Positions 1 through 8,938 of a DNA stretch of 64,000 nt are shown here, one piece after another. The notes under the pieces are model-generated. The model ran no database searches, had not been told where the DNA came from, and saw only the letters and a list, made by a program, of their open reading frames with translations. The first letter of the stretch is position 1. Every line of letters starts with the position of its first letter. A program made the position numbers and the translations under genes. The stretch is from Sphingobium psychrophilum (lineage in GTDB: Bacteria > Pseudomonadota > Alphaproteobacteria > Sphingomonadales > Sphingomonadaceae): the NCBI RefSeq assembly GCF_012927105.1, contig NZ_JABBFV010000015.1:53526-117525 (forward strand). The letters are read 5' to 3'.

Positions 1-179
1 TGTTCCTTGCCGTTGCAGAACCGAGCATAGACCGAAAACTGGCTCTTCTCAAAGCCTTCATCCAGCAGAAATTCGCGGAATTTCGTGGCCGCGCGGGCCT
101 GTTCCTTGGTGGTCACCGGCAGGTCGAACATGACGAAAATCCACATCAGCCGGTATCCACTCAACTGGCTCGCGCTCAT
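1..179 (-). CDS. cas2: CRISPR-associated endonuclease Cas2, 3'-truncated by window edge
   Basis: Reading leftward from the ATG at 179, the visible 59 codons start MSASQLSGYRLMWIFVMFDL and continue into a region ending SQFSVYARFCNGKE. This is the Cas2 ferredoxin-like fold: a hydrophobic first beta strand ending in the metal-binding Asp (VMFDLP, Asp19), then a helix and the QFSVY strand. Cas2 forms the spacer-integration complex with Cas1. Its ATG overlaps the cas1 stop (ATGA), so the two are translationally coupled. The C-terminal part lies outside the window. The repeat array is probably beyond it, as is usual for type II-C order cas9-cas1-cas2-array. Confidence 0.93.
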   Translation of the reverse strand, partial: MSASQLSGYRLMWIFVMFDLPVTTKEQARAATKFREFLLDEGFEKSQFSVYARFCNGKE

Positions 180-1099
180 GACAAGAGCGAGTCGAGTCCG
201 GCCAGTTCCAGCGCGGACGGGGGTGTAGGAAGCACGATGTCGGCTGCCTGCCCGCTCTGGAACGCGCGCGCGAGGCTTTGCGCGGCCCGGTTTGCAGCGC
301 CCGCGACGGTCGTCGTGCCGTCCGCCCCGGGCAGGTCGAGTGCGATCAGTCCGGCAAAGGCGCGCTTGGCTTCCGGCGTCACGGTATCGGTCCCGCGCGC
401 GACGAGGCGCAGGGCGAGCGCATCAACCAGCGGCCGGAACGGTTCGATCAGGTCGTCGGCCAGGGCGAAGGCATTGGTCCGGTTGGCATGATGGACGCCG
501 ATCGACGGGTGCAGGCCGGATGCGACCACGGCGCGGGCGCACAGCGACCGCAACACCGTATAGCCGTAATTGAGGAGCGCGTTGATGTCTTCCGCATCCC
601 GATCGCGCCGGAAACCCTCCCCCATCAACAACGGCCAGTACCGCCGCGCCGCCTGCGCCTCGACATTGTCGGGGTCGCCCGAACCTACACGCCGGGCGAG
701 CAGGTCGAAGGCGGAGGAAGACATGCCGTTGGCATCGAGCACCGCCGCCTGCCAGCGGATCTTGGCGATGACGATCCGGCGCCACAATTGTTTGGACAGG
801 GGCTTGCCCGCCTCCCATTGGGCGCGCATCCGGCTATTTTGGGCGTGGTGCCCGTCTAGCGGCAGGCACACCGCGACCGGGGCGTGATTGCTGCCGCAGA
901 GCAGCATCACCGCGCCACGCTGGGCCAGTGCGACGATCAGGTTGGTGGACCAGGTGATGCCGTGGGCGTGAACGACGACGGCCGCGACATCGTCGAGCGG
1001 CACGCGGCCCACTTCCGCGCGATCCTCCGACACGATCATGAAACCGCGATGGGCGGAAAGGTGGCGGCCATCGGTGGCGATATCGACGATCCGGTCCAT
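176..1099 (-). CDS. cas1: CRISPR-associated endonuclease Cas1 (type II)
   Basis: 307 aa, full length for type II Cas1. It is the integrase that, with Cas2, inserts new spacers. The expected metal-binding residues are visible: Glu147 (NVEAQAARRYW), His203/His204 (GVHHANRTN) and Glu219 in the ADDLIEPFRP motif; N-terminal beta domain, C-terminal helical domain. It starts 22 bp after the cas9 stop and overlaps cas2 by four bases, so cas9-cas1-cas2 look like one operon. No sign of disruption. Confidence 0.96.
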   Translation of the reverse strand: MDRIVDIATDGRHLSAHRGFMIVSEDRAEVGRVPLDDVAAVVVHAHGITWSTNLIVALAQRGAVMLLCGSNHAPVAVCLPLDGHHAQNSRMRAQWEAGKPLSKQLWRRIVIAKIRWQAAVLDANGMSSSAFDLLARRVGSGDPDNVEAQAARRYWPLLMGEGFRRDRDAEDINALLNYGYTVLRSLCARAVVASGLHPSIGVHHANRTNAFALADDLIEPFRPLVDALALRLVARGTDTVTPEAKRAFAGLIALDLPGADGTTTVAGAANRAAQSLARAFQSGQAADIVLPTPPSALELAGLDSLLS

Positions 1100-1121
1100 C
1101 TGCCTCGCCTCCGCTCTCTGG

Positions 1122-4100
1122 TCAGGCCTTCTTGCGCGTTTTGCGGCGAGCCGTGCGGGCGGGGAAGCCGGGGTCGAGGACGCGGCCTATTTCATCAATG
1201 CGCACCTGACGCGCGCGCCATGCCTTGAGCGTATTAGGGGAGGGGTAGCTATATTTGAACGGGTCACCCTTGTCCGCGTCGCGCGCCTTGAGCGCCCCGC
1301 CCTCGTTGGGCGGCGCGACGGCGAATTGTTTTTCGGAGAATTTCACTACCCGAACCAATTCGCGTGCCCCCCCGTCTCGTTCGACCGCCAGCACATCGTC
1401 CCTGTGCAGGCTCAATATCTTGCGCGCGGTCGGATTGGCGACCCGGATCGCAGATTGCCAGCCGGGCTGATGCGCATCGAACATGGAGACGACTTCATTC
1501 ACCCATTTGCCTCCCGGCAATTCCCAAACATCGTACCGATAATTGGAATCGCCCTTATATCCCTTATAGATGCGTCCATTTCGGTCCTTAATCGGAATGA
1601 CGGACAGCGGTTCGACGACGCGCACCCGCCGCACGCCGCCAAAGGGGTGCCATTCCAGATCGGGGAAAGCCGCCACCGCCTTTTCGAACGCCTTGCCCTC
1701 CAAACCGTCGAGATGCTGGTAAAGTGCGGCCTTCAGATCGGCGTCCCGAATGCGATCCAGGTCGGCGAGCTTCTTGAAACTGGATAGTGGCACGCGGCGC
1801 ACGACGATGCTGTTACCCTTCGCGTCGGTTTTGCCGGTGAAACCATAGGCGGTGTCATTGTGCAGGCGGCCGGCGGTTGCGTCCTTGCCTTTGGCCAGTC
1901 CGGCTTTCGACGCCGTGCCATGGTCGGTGCGATGGCTGACGGTGATGGCATTGACGGCGGTGCGCAGACTGTCGCGGAAATTGTCCCAAGGCGGCGGGAT
2001 TTCGATCCGTTCGCGCCCGTCCACACCTTCCTGCCCCGATACGCGCGCAATCTCATTGAGCATCTTGCGATCAACGATCGCCACGACCACGGCATCGATG
2101 GCATGGTGGCGATGGTCTTTGCGGTTTTTGGCCTGATCCGCGCCGAGATTATGATCTCCAAGCAGGCCGTTGAGGCCCAGCTTGCGCCGCACCATCTCGG
2201 TCAGCCGCCCCGGCGAAACCCAGATATGGCCGCTGCCCTCGCCCTTTCCGGGGTACAACGTCGCCAAATATTCGCGCGACAATCGGGCGAGATATTGGGT
2301 ATCAACCAAATGGCGCGCCTGAAAGCCGCTCTCATCCTTGAACTTCTCCATCGCGTCCGGCTCAAAGCGCCAGCGCTTGTTACGCGGCAATTGCGCAGCG
2401 CGAGCGGCGATCTCTTCCCAACGCGCGGTATGGCCCCACGCCTCATAGGGGGACCGTTTGCATTTCTCCCGATTGGACTCGCGCATGCAGACTATCTTGT
2501 TGCCGTTGCTGTCGTCCAAGGTAGCCGTGAAGGGCAGGATATGATCCACCTCGACCGCGACTGAAAACAGCATGTCGATCGAAATCTGAGTGCCCGTATA
2601 GATGCACCGTCGGTCCAGCACATTGGCGGGATTGAGTTCTTCCCATAATTTGAGTAGCGCACGATTGGTGCCGGTATCGGACTTGCCGATGGCAAGTAAT
2701 TTATCCGACCGCTTTTCGGCGGCCAGTCGGTTGTCATTATTCTCCTTGTTAATCCGCTTCTTGTCGTCGTCGGTCAGCTTGAGTTCGCGCGCCAGTTCGA
2801 TCGCGATTTCGGCGGGCGGACCATAGGCGCGGATCAGCGTGTTGACGATGCGGCGCAGCTGATTGAGTCCGATATGGACGGTGGGATTCGTCAGGCGACC
2901 GACCCGCATCTCATCCGAATGGGATGGATCTCCGGTGCCCGGCATGATGTGTCGCTCCAGCGCCACGCCATAATAAGGGAGTTGCGGGCACCCTTCTTTA
3001 TCCTCGAAAATTTCGCCGGTGCGCCGGTCGCTATGATGGCCAAGGTCCGCCGCGATCACGGCGTCGCTATAGACGAGCACGCGCCCGTCCTTTTCGCCAT
3101 CTCGCAGCGCATCGATCAGCCGCCGGGTCGCGACCTCGCCGAAACGGCCATAGCCCGGCGGCAAAGGCGCATTGGCGACGGCGCGGGCCTGTTCCGGGGT
3201 CAGCGCATAGGTGTCACCCAGCCATGCGCGAAAAGCGGCATCCTGCGCATCGCTTTCGACATCTCCCAGTCGCGCGATGATATCCCATTGGTCTTCGATC
3301 GACAGATGGACCCAGCGATTGTCGAAGCGCGTCTTGGCACCCATTGCCGCCGCGACCTCATCCCCTTTCAGGTCGGTGCGGTTCTCGCTTTCCTTGTTGA
3401 AGCGAGCATCGGGATCCAGTTTGAGCGTCTTGCGCAAGCTTGTGAAACTTACCTTGCCCTTGTCCTTGAGCTTCAGGAACAGCGTGTCGCGTTCCTCGCG
3501 CGTCAGCCGCTGCGCGACTTCGCCGGGCCGCACGATCATCAGGGCGTTGAGTTCCTCCAAAAGGCGGCGGCGCTGGAATAACGGATGCGCCTTGGGCAAG
3601 CGCGGATGGCCCCCGATCAGCGTGCACATGCCGATTTGCGGGGCCTTCAATGGCCGCTGGTAAAAGATGATCTCACGCAGCCGGTCATGGGCGTCATTGG
3701 TCAGCACGTCAGGGTGATGCGGCGCCTGCGCTCCCCAGATGGCGTCGAACTCTTCCTCCATCAGGTCGCGACCGGGATAGAAGTCATAGCCGCGCTCTTT
3801 TCCTGCTTCATCCTTTTCGGTGTCCAAGCGGGTACGAACGCGCGGGATTTTATTGGCATCCACGGCTCCGATGCGGCGCATGTGCATCCATTTGCCATAG
3901 GTCCAGCTGCCCGGTTCGGCACCGGCCTCCTGCTCATCCTCGGCGATCGCCTCGCGCGTACGGTCGATGCCCTCCACAATCTTGCCTGGATCGTCATCCG
4001 CCTTGCGGTCGGCCTTGCGGTTCGACTTGAAGCCGCGCCGCTGGTTGAGGTGGAAGAGCGCGCGGCCCAGTTCCGGCAGCGTCAACACCTCGTCCAGCGC

Positions 4101-4439
4101 GCGTGCGCGCACAGCATAGGGATCGATCGCGGCCATCGCCTTGCGCGCCGCCTCATCGGCCGGAAACAGCCCGTCGGCGATCAGATATTTGATTAGTGCC
4201 CTTTGCCGTTGCTGGAACCGGTCCCGCCTCCGCCGCATCGCTCGTGCGTCACGCCGGTCCACAGCAAGTGAAGCGCCGGACTTGGGATCACGGCCGTCAC
4301 TGAAAATGCGGGAGCCGGCGGCGAGGATGCCGATCGGCTCGTATCGATCATCGATCTTCTGCAATTCGATTGCTGCCCAACCTAACGAATTTGCGCCAAG
4401 GTCGGCACCCAGGCGCCAGATTCGGCTTTTCTTTTCCAC
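1122..4439 (-). CDS. cas9: CRISPR RNA-guided endonuclease Cas9, type II-C
   Basis: 1105 aa, the compact size of type II-C Cas9. It is the tracrRNA/crRNA-guided effector that cuts target DNA. All catalytic elements are present: RuvC-I Asp13 (GADLGANSLGW), an Arg-rich bridge helix at about 62-85, RuvC-II Glu548 (EIAIELAREL), HNH with Asp632-His633 (VEVDHILPF) and Asn647 (DDSNGNKIV), and RuvC-III His779/Asp782 (HHAIDAVVVA). The C-terminal PAM-interacting part is present but gives no readable PAM. The start ATG at 4439 gives MEKKSRIWRLGAD, with RuvC-I at the usual distance from the N-terminus. There is no cas4 or csn2 nearby, which supports subtype II-C. Looks intact and active. Confidence 0.96.
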   Translation of the reverse strand: MEKKSRIWRLGADLGANSLGWAAIELQKIDDRYEPIGILAAGSRIFSDGRDPKSGASLAVDRRDARAMRRRRDRFQQRQRALIKYLIADGLFPADEAARKAMAAIDPYAVRARALDEVLTLPELGRALFHLNQRRGFKSNRKADRKADDDPGKIVEGIDRTREAIAEDEQEAGAEPGSWTYGKWMHMRRIGAVDANKIPRVRTRLDTEKDEAGKERGYDFYPGRDLMEEEFDAIWGAQAPHHPDVLTNDAHDRLREIIFYQRPLKAPQIGMCTLIGGHPRLPKAHPLFQRRRLLEELNALMIVRPGEVAQRLTREERDTLFLKLKDKGKVSFTSLRKTLKLDPDARFNKESENRTDLKGDEVAAAMGAKTRFDNRWVHLSIEDQWDIIARLGDVESDAQDAAFRAWLGDTYALTPEQARAVANAPLPPGYGRFGEVATRRLIDALRDGEKDGRVLVYSDAVIAADLGHHSDRRTGEIFEDKEGCPQLPYYGVALERHIMPGTGDPSHSDEMRVGRLTNPTVHIGLNQLRRIVNTLIRAYGPPAEIAIELARELKLTDDDKKRINKENNDNRLAAEKRSDKLLAIGKSDTGTNRALLKLWEELNPANVLDRRCIYTGTQISIDMLFSVAVEVDHILPFTATLDDSNGNKIVCMRESNREKCKRSPYEAWGHTARWEEIAARAAQLPRNKRWRFEPDAMEKFKDESGFQARHLVDTQYLARLSREYLATLYPGKGEGSGHIWVSPGRLTEMVRRKLGLNGLLGDHNLGADQAKNRKDHRHHAIDAVVVAIVDRKMLNEIARVSGQEGVDGRERIEIPPPWDNFRDSLRTAVNAITVSHRTDHGTASKAGLAKGKDATAGRLHNDTAYGFTGKTDAKGNSIVVRRVPLSSFKKLADLDRIRDADLKAALYQHLDGLEGKAFEKAVAAFPDLEWHPFGGVRRVRVVEPLSVIPIKDRNGRIYKGYKGDSNYRYDVWELPGGKWVNEVVSMFDAHQPGWQSAIRVANPTARKILSLHRDDVLAVERDGGARELVRVVKFSEKQFAVAPPNEGGALKARDADKGDPFKYSYPSPNTLKAWRARQVRIDEIGRVLDPGFPARTARRKTRKKA

Positions 4440-4499
4440 CCGCTTTCCCTCATCCGATACAAGAGTTTAAATGGGGCAGGCTCTTTCATTTTGGTCAAG

Positions 4500-4655
4500 T
4501 TTAATCGCGACCGAAATGAGTCACCGGTCGCAGCAGGCCTTGACCAAGTCGTTGCAATCGGTCATCGTCGTCACTCAGAGATCGCGGTCTGGCAGTTAAC
4601 AAGTGTCAGTACGCACCAGATAAGGGCGACGCTCCGGCGTCGCCTTTTTTGTGTT
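4500..4655 (+). ncRNA. Predicted tracrRNA of the type II-C CRISPR system
   Basis: Located 60 bp upstream of cas9 and transcribed divergently. Positions 4500-4534 look like an anti-repeat: it carries CGAAATGAG, the same block found in the anti-repeat of the Neisseria type II-C tracrRNA. It also contains a 7-bp inverted repeat (GCGACCG at 4507-4513, CGGTCGC at 4525-4531), as partly palindromic CRISPR repeats do. About 90 nt of tail with short stems follow, then a strong intrinsic terminator ending at 4650. The partner repeat should therefore contain CTCATTTCGGTCGC and begin with something close to GCTGCGACC. The 5' end is not determined; no clear promoter boxes were assigned. Confidence 0.75.
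4625..4650 (+). terminator. Intrinsic terminator of the predicted tracrRNA
   Basis: Perfect 8-bp stem, GGCGACGC (4625-4632) and GCGTCGCC (4637-4644), with a TCCG loop and six T residues directly after. It terminates plus-strand transcription only. No plus-strand protein gene lies before it, which is what points to an RNA gene upstream. Confidence 0.85.
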
Positions 4656-5024
4656 TGCGCAATCGGACAAGTCTCCGGGCAATCTCGCAGTTCTGGCCTT
4701 CGTGTTTTGCCGATAGCCTGCCGATAGACATGGTATCGATAGTGTGACCGGTGATTGGCGCGATCACCCTGGTCTAATCCATGCAGCGGGCCGACGCCGA
4801 TGAAACCCATCGCCTATTAAAGTTGTGGTCATTCATTCAGTTTTCGGGACAGTTATGACGAAAATGATTGCCATAATTCCCAAAAACACGATGTTTTATC
4901 GAAAAATGCGACAAAAAGATAATGACGTATTTACCGATTGACGCTGCTGCCAGCATGTAGTTACGTATCGATAATACGCAAAAATATACGAAGATGATGA
5001 TGCGGCTAACGGAGAGGACCAGGA
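4656..5024. other. 369-bp intergenic region between tracrRNA and CYP108 operon
   Basis: No convincing gene. AT-rich towards its right end. It holds three copies of (C/T)CGATAG at about 4709-4743 and a perfect inverted repeat CGTAT-N5-ATACG at 4964-4978, 47 bp before the P450 start, so promoter and operator of the P450 operon probably lie here. The CCGA-N7-TCGG palindrome found elsewhere in the window is absent. Confidence 0.6.
4964..4978. promoter_or_regulatory. Inverted repeat upstream of the CYP108 operon
   Basis: CGTATCGATAATACG, 5-bp arms with a 5-bp spacer, ending 46 bp before the P450 ATG. Size and position fit a repressor or activator site. Its sequence differs from the palindrome repeated in the rest of the cluster, so a different regulator is likely. 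No regulator gene lies next to this operon. Confidence 0.4.
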
Positions 5025-6323
5025 ATGATCGCATCGGCATCGGACATTCGTCCGTTCATCCCTGACGATGTCGCGAAGATCGTGCTCTCGCCCAAGTCCT
5101 ATGCCGACGATGCCGTCATTTATGGCGCGTTCAAGTGGCTGCGCGAGAATATGCCGCTGGGCGTCGCACAAGTTCCCGGTTTCGATCCGATCTGGATCGT
5201 CACCAAACATGCCGACATCAAGGAAGTCGAGCGCAACGGCAAGCTATACCATAATGCCGACCATAACCCGATCCTGAACGACCAGGCGTCCGACGCTTTC
5301 ACGCGGGACATCAATGACGGGTCACTGCGTATCATCTCCTCGCTTACCTTCATGGACCCGCCTGAACATGCGGCCTATCGATCGGTGACGTCCAACTGGT
5401 TCCTTCCGGGCAAGATCGGCAAGCTGGAGGAACAGATTCGGGCGCTGGCGAAGAAGTCGGTCGAGCATCTGCTCAGCTTCGACGGTGAATGCGATTTCGT
5501 GCGCGACTTCGCGCTGCATTACCCTCTTCGCGTCATCATGACGCTGTTCGGCGTGCCGGCCGAGGATGAACCGCGCATGTTGAAGCTGACGCAGGAATTT
5601 TTCGGCGTCCACGATCCAGAGGAACAGCGGCCCGAAATGGTCGCCGACCCGGTGGCGGGCGCCAAGATGTGGGCGGCTGCATTGGAGGATTTCTATCGCT
5701 ATTTCGACGATCTGAGCGCGAGGCGTAAGGACGTACCGACAGACGATCTGCTGTCACTGATCGCCAATTCGCGAGTCAACGGCCTGCCCATCCCGCGCGA
5801 CGAAGCCAATGGCTATTACGTCGCGATCGCGACCGCCGGGCACGACACGACATCCTCGTCCACGGCGGGCGGCCTGCACGGCATGATGCTGTACCCGGAA
5901 AACTGGGCGAAGGTGAAGGCCGATCCGGGGCTGATTCCCGGCCTGGTGGACGAAGCGATCCGCTGGACCAGTCCGGTCAAGCATTTCATGCGCAACGCGA
6001 CCGCCGATACGGTACTGCGCGGCCAGACCATCCAGGCAATGGACCGGCTGATGATGTGCTATCCGTCCGGTTGCCGGGACGAGGACGTGTTCGCCGATCC
6101 CGACCGCTTCGACATCACCCGTTCGCCCAACCCGCACATCGCCTTCGGCTTCGGGCCGCATATGTGCCTGGGTCAGCATCTCGCCAAGCTGGAGATGCGG
6201 GTGCTGTTCGAGGAGTTGCTGCCACATCTGAAGTCAGTCGAACTGGCCGGGACACCGCGCATGGTCGAAACCAATTTCGTCGGCGGCTACAAGACGCTGC
6301 CGATCCGTTTCACGCGGTGTTGA
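5025..6323 (+). CDS. Cytochrome P450, CYP108 (P450terp) family
   Basis: 432 aa soluble bacterial P450. Haem ligand Cys381 lies in FGFGPHMCLGQHLAKLEM, the oxygen-activating I-helix motif AGHDTTS is at 271-277, and the ExxR motif is at 310-313. From remembered sequence it matches alpha-terpineol monooxygenase P450terp (CYP108A1) over almost its whole length, including SYADDAVIYGAFKWLR near the N-terminus and the FVGGYKTLPIRF C-terminus. CYP108 members hydroxylate terpenoid or polycyclic hydrophobic substrates. GGAGAGGACC precedes the ATG. First gene of a ten-gene operon with an aldehyde dehydrogenase next, as in the terp operon. No ferredoxin or ferredoxin reductase is nearby. Confidence 0.93.
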   Translation: MIASASDIRPFIPDDVAKIVLSPKSYADDAVIYGAFKWLRENMPLGVAQVPGFDPIWIVTKHADIKEVERNGKLYHNADHNPILNDQASDAFTRDINDGSLRIISSLTFMDPPEHAAYRSVTSNWFLPGKIGKLEEQIRALAKKSVEHLLSFDGECDFVRDFALHYPLRVIMTLFGVPAEDEPRMLKLTQEFFGVHDPEEQRPEMVADPVAGAKMWAAALEDFYRYFDDLSARRKDVPTDDLLSLIANSRVNGLPIPRDEANGYYVAIATAGHDTTSSSTAGGLHGMMLYPENWAKVKADPGLIPGLVDEAIRWTSPVKHFMRNATADTVLRGQTIQAMDRLMMCYPSGCRDEDVFADPDRFDITRSPNPHIAFGFGPHMCLGQHLAKLEMRVLFEELLPHLKSVELAGTPRMVETNFVGGYKTLPIRFTRC

Positions 6324-6449
6324 CGCGGATGCCGCGCACCTCTTCCCCATCCAACCGGACCCAGTCCATGAGCCCATATCGAGCCCCCCTTTGAAGTCGC
6401 GTCTGCAATGGCGGCTGCGGCTCTGCCTTTCCCCTTTCGGAGATCCTGT

Positions 6450-7958
6450 ATGAATGCTTCCGCTACCATTGCCGCCGCTCTCCATGGCGAGGCTGGCCAC
6501 GAAGTCCGTCTGCCGCCGCAAAAGATGCTGATCGGCGGGTCGTGGGACGGGGCCGGAGACGGTCGCACCATCGATGTGGAAGACCCGGCGACGGGACAGG
6601 TGTTCGCCAGCGTTCCGGCGGGCAGCGCAGCGGATGTGGACCGGGCCGTGACCAAGGCGCGCGCCGCGTTCGAGTCCGCCGCATGGGCGCGGATGCGGCC
6701 GCTCGACCGCGGCAAGATCATTGAGGCGATCGCGCGCAAGATTGAGGATAATGCCCAGGAACTCGCGCTGCTGGAAAGCTATGACAATGGCAAGGCAGTG
6801 CATCATGCGCTGGCGGTGGATGTACCTGCTGCCGTCGATATTTTCCGCTACATGGCCGGCTGGGCGTCGAAAATCTATGGTCAGGTGAACCCGATTTCGG
6901 GGGATGGCCGCCAATATCACAGCTATTCGGTGCGCGAACCGATCGGCGTCGTCGGCCAGATCGTGCCGTGGAATTATCCGCTGGCCATGGCGGCGTGGAA
7001 GATCGCGTCGGCGCTGGCGGCGGGCTGCACCATCGTCCTCAAACCCTCGGAAGTCACGCCGTTGACTGCGCTGCGCCTCGCCGAACTGGCGCTGGAGGCG
7101 GGGTTGCCCGAAGGCGTGCTGAACATCGTCACCGGCTATGGCCATGAAGCGGGGCAGGCGCTGGTCGAACATCCCGGTATCGACAAGATCGCCTTCACTG
7201 GATCGACCCGTGTTGGAAAGCAGATCGTCCAGACCGCGGCAAAGGATCTGAAGCGCGTGACGCTGGAACTGGGTGGCAAGTCGCCCTCGCTGATCTTCGC
7301 CGACGCCGATCTCGACAAGGCGGCGATCGGTGCGGCGCTCGCCATCTTCTTCAACAGCGGGCAGGTATGCCTTGCCGCCTCACGCCTCTATGTCGAACGC
7401 TCGGTATTCGACAAGGTCGTGGATGGCGTCGCGCAGGTGGCCAAGAGCTTCAAGCTCGGCCATGGCCGCGATCCCGACACGATGCTGGGGCCGTTGGTGT
7501 CGAAGGTGCAGCAGGGCCGCGTGCTGGACTTCATCGCACAGGGCAAGGCGAGCGGCGCGGACCTTGTCACCGGCGGCGGGACGGGGGACCGGGACGGCTA
7601 TTTCGTCGAACCGACCATCTTCGCCAATCCCGATGCCGACGCCAGCATCGTGCGGGAGGAGATTTTCGGCCCGGTGCTGGTGGCGACCCCGTTCGACGAT
7701 GTGGACGATGTAATCCGGCAAGCCAACGATACCCGTTATGGCCTGGCCGCCAATATCTGGACCCGCGACCTGTCGCGCGCTCACCTGACCGCGCGCAAGC
7801 TGCAAGCCGGGACGGTGTGGATCAATACCCACGGCATGAACGATCCGTCCGCGCCCTTTGGCGGCGTGAAGGAATCCGGCTGGGGGCGCGAAGTCGGTGA
7901 AGAGGGTGTGTTGCACTATACCGAAACGAAGACGGTGACGGCGCTGCTGGACGATTGA
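6450..7958 (+). CDS. NAD(P)-dependent aldehyde dehydrogenase
   Basis: 502 aa from the ATG at 6450, preceded by CGGAGA; an upstream in-frame start at 6408 has no ribosome site. Catalytic Cys307 (NSGQVCLAAS) and general base Glu273 (TLELGGKS) are in place, with the PWNYP motif at about 173-177 and KPSE at 198-201. It oxidises aldehydes to carboxylic acids. Placed after the P450, it probably oxidises the aldehyde formed from a P450-generated primary alcohol, before CoA activation. Substrate cannot be read from the sequence. Confidence 0.92.
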   Translation: MNASATIAAALHGEAGHEVRLPPQKMLIGGSWDGAGDGRTIDVEDPATGQVFASVPAGSAADVDRAVTKARAAFESAAWARMRPLDRGKIIEAIARKIEDNAQELALLESYDNGKAVHHALAVDVPAAVDIFRYMAGWASKIYGQVNPISGDGRQYHSYSVREPIGVVGQIVPWNYPLAMAAWKIASALAAGCTIVLKPSEVTPLTALRLAELALEAGLPEGVLNIVTGYGHEAGQALVEHPGIDKIAFTGSTRVGKQIVQTAAKDLKRVTLELGGKSPSLIFADADLDKAAIGAALAIFFNSGQVCLAASRLYVERSVFDKVVDGVAQVAKSFKLGHGRDPDTMLGPLVSKVQQGRVLDFIAQGKASGADLVTGGGTGDRDGYFVEPTIFANPDADASIVREEIFGPVLVATPFDDVDDVIRQANDTRYGLAANIWTRDLSRAHLTARKLQAGTVWINTHGMNDPSAPFGGVKESGWGREVGEEGVLHYTETKTVTALLDD

Positions 7959-7989
7959 GGCCAATAAAAACAAGAATCGAGGAGGGAAG

Positions 7990-8937
7990 ATGGCAATGGA
8001 AAGGATGCGCATGACGGCACTCACCACAGCCTACATGACCGAAAATTGCGAGCGCCATATTCCCAATCCGGCCATCCCCAAATGGAACCAGAGCTACTAT
8101 TTCAACTTCTATGACCGGCAGGCGAAACTGGGCGGCTTCATCCGCTTCGGTTTCATGGAGAATGTCGGCGAAACCAATGGCTTCGCGATCTTCTTCATGG
8201 ACGGAAAGCCGCTGTTCACCCGCGTCAACATGAACCTTCCCTACACCCAGGATCGTCCCGACGGTGGGGTGACCGTCGCGGGTGTGCGCCTTGAGGCGGT
8301 GCGGCCGTTACAGACGTGCCGGATTACCATCGATACCGAGGATTTTGGCGTCGACCTCAGCTGGGATCAGCGCTTTGCGATGGGCGACAGCATCGTTCCG
8401 GGCAATCAGGACGATGCGATCGCGCGGGAACTGGCCTATATCCATCTGGAGGGCGCGTGCGACGTCACCGGCACGGTGCGCCTGCGCACTGGACAGACCA
8501 TCGCGATCAAGGACGCGGGTTTTCGCGACGTCAGCTGCGGTCCGCGCAACTGGGCGGGGGTTCAGCATTATCGGCTGGCATGGCCGATCTTCGACAATGG
8601 CATGTCCTGCGTGGCGGTCCACGCCATCACCGAACAGGGCGAGGGCTATCAGAAAATCCTGCACGACGGGAAGCGTTGGCATCATATCGGTCGGGTCGAA
8701 GAAGTCATCGATTATGAAGCCGACGAAATGGGCTTCCGCCATGTCCATTGGAAGGTGTGGGACGAGGATGATCGCTTGTGGGAATTTACCGCCAAGCCGT
8801 TGTTCCGCTGGCAATTCCCCTTCGACAGTTTCGTGATGGTCGAACAGATGATGGAATATCGTCTGAGCGACGGGACGATTGGCTATGGCATGGGTGAAGG
8901 CGGTTTCCGCTTCCCCTGGGAAGGCAATGGCAATTGA
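7990..8937 (+). CDS. Lipocalin/CrtC-like (DUF7064/DUF7065-type) protein, copy 1
   Basis: 315 aa, no signal peptide and no membrane segment. Beta-rich with many aromatic residues, resembling the CrtC/AttH-like double lipocalin proteins that sit beside phosphotransferase-like genes in actinobacteria and sphingomonads. The family motif RDHSWGPR is altered here to RDVSCGPR (179-186), so the usual His and Trp are missing. GGAGG precedes the ATG. First gene of a three-gene module repeated at 10657-13286. It ends one base before the kinase start. Function unknown; binding or modification of a hydrophobic intermediate is a guess. Confidence 0.7.
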   Translation: MAMERMRMTALTTAYMTENCERHIPNPAIPKWNQSYYFNFYDRQAKLGGFIRFGFMENVGETNGFAIFFMDGKPLFTRVNMNLPYTQDRPDGGVTVAGVRLEAVRPLQTCRITIDTEDFGVDLSWDQRFAMGDSIVPGNQDDAIARELAYIHLEGACDVTGTVRLRTGQTIAIKDAGFRDVSCGPRNWAGVQHYRLAWPIFDNGMSCVAVHAITEQGEGYQKILHDGKRWHHIGRVEEVIDYEADEMGFRHVHWKVWDEDDRLWEFTAKPLFRWQFPFDSFVMVEQMMEYRLSDGTIGYGMGEGGFRFPWEGNGN

Positions 8938-8938
8938 C

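Noticed and set aside
1..5024. CRISPR array inside the window
   Set aside because: No set of regularly spaced ~36-bp repeats is present here. The only repeat-like segment is the single anti-repeat upstream of cas9. The array most likely lies left of cas2.
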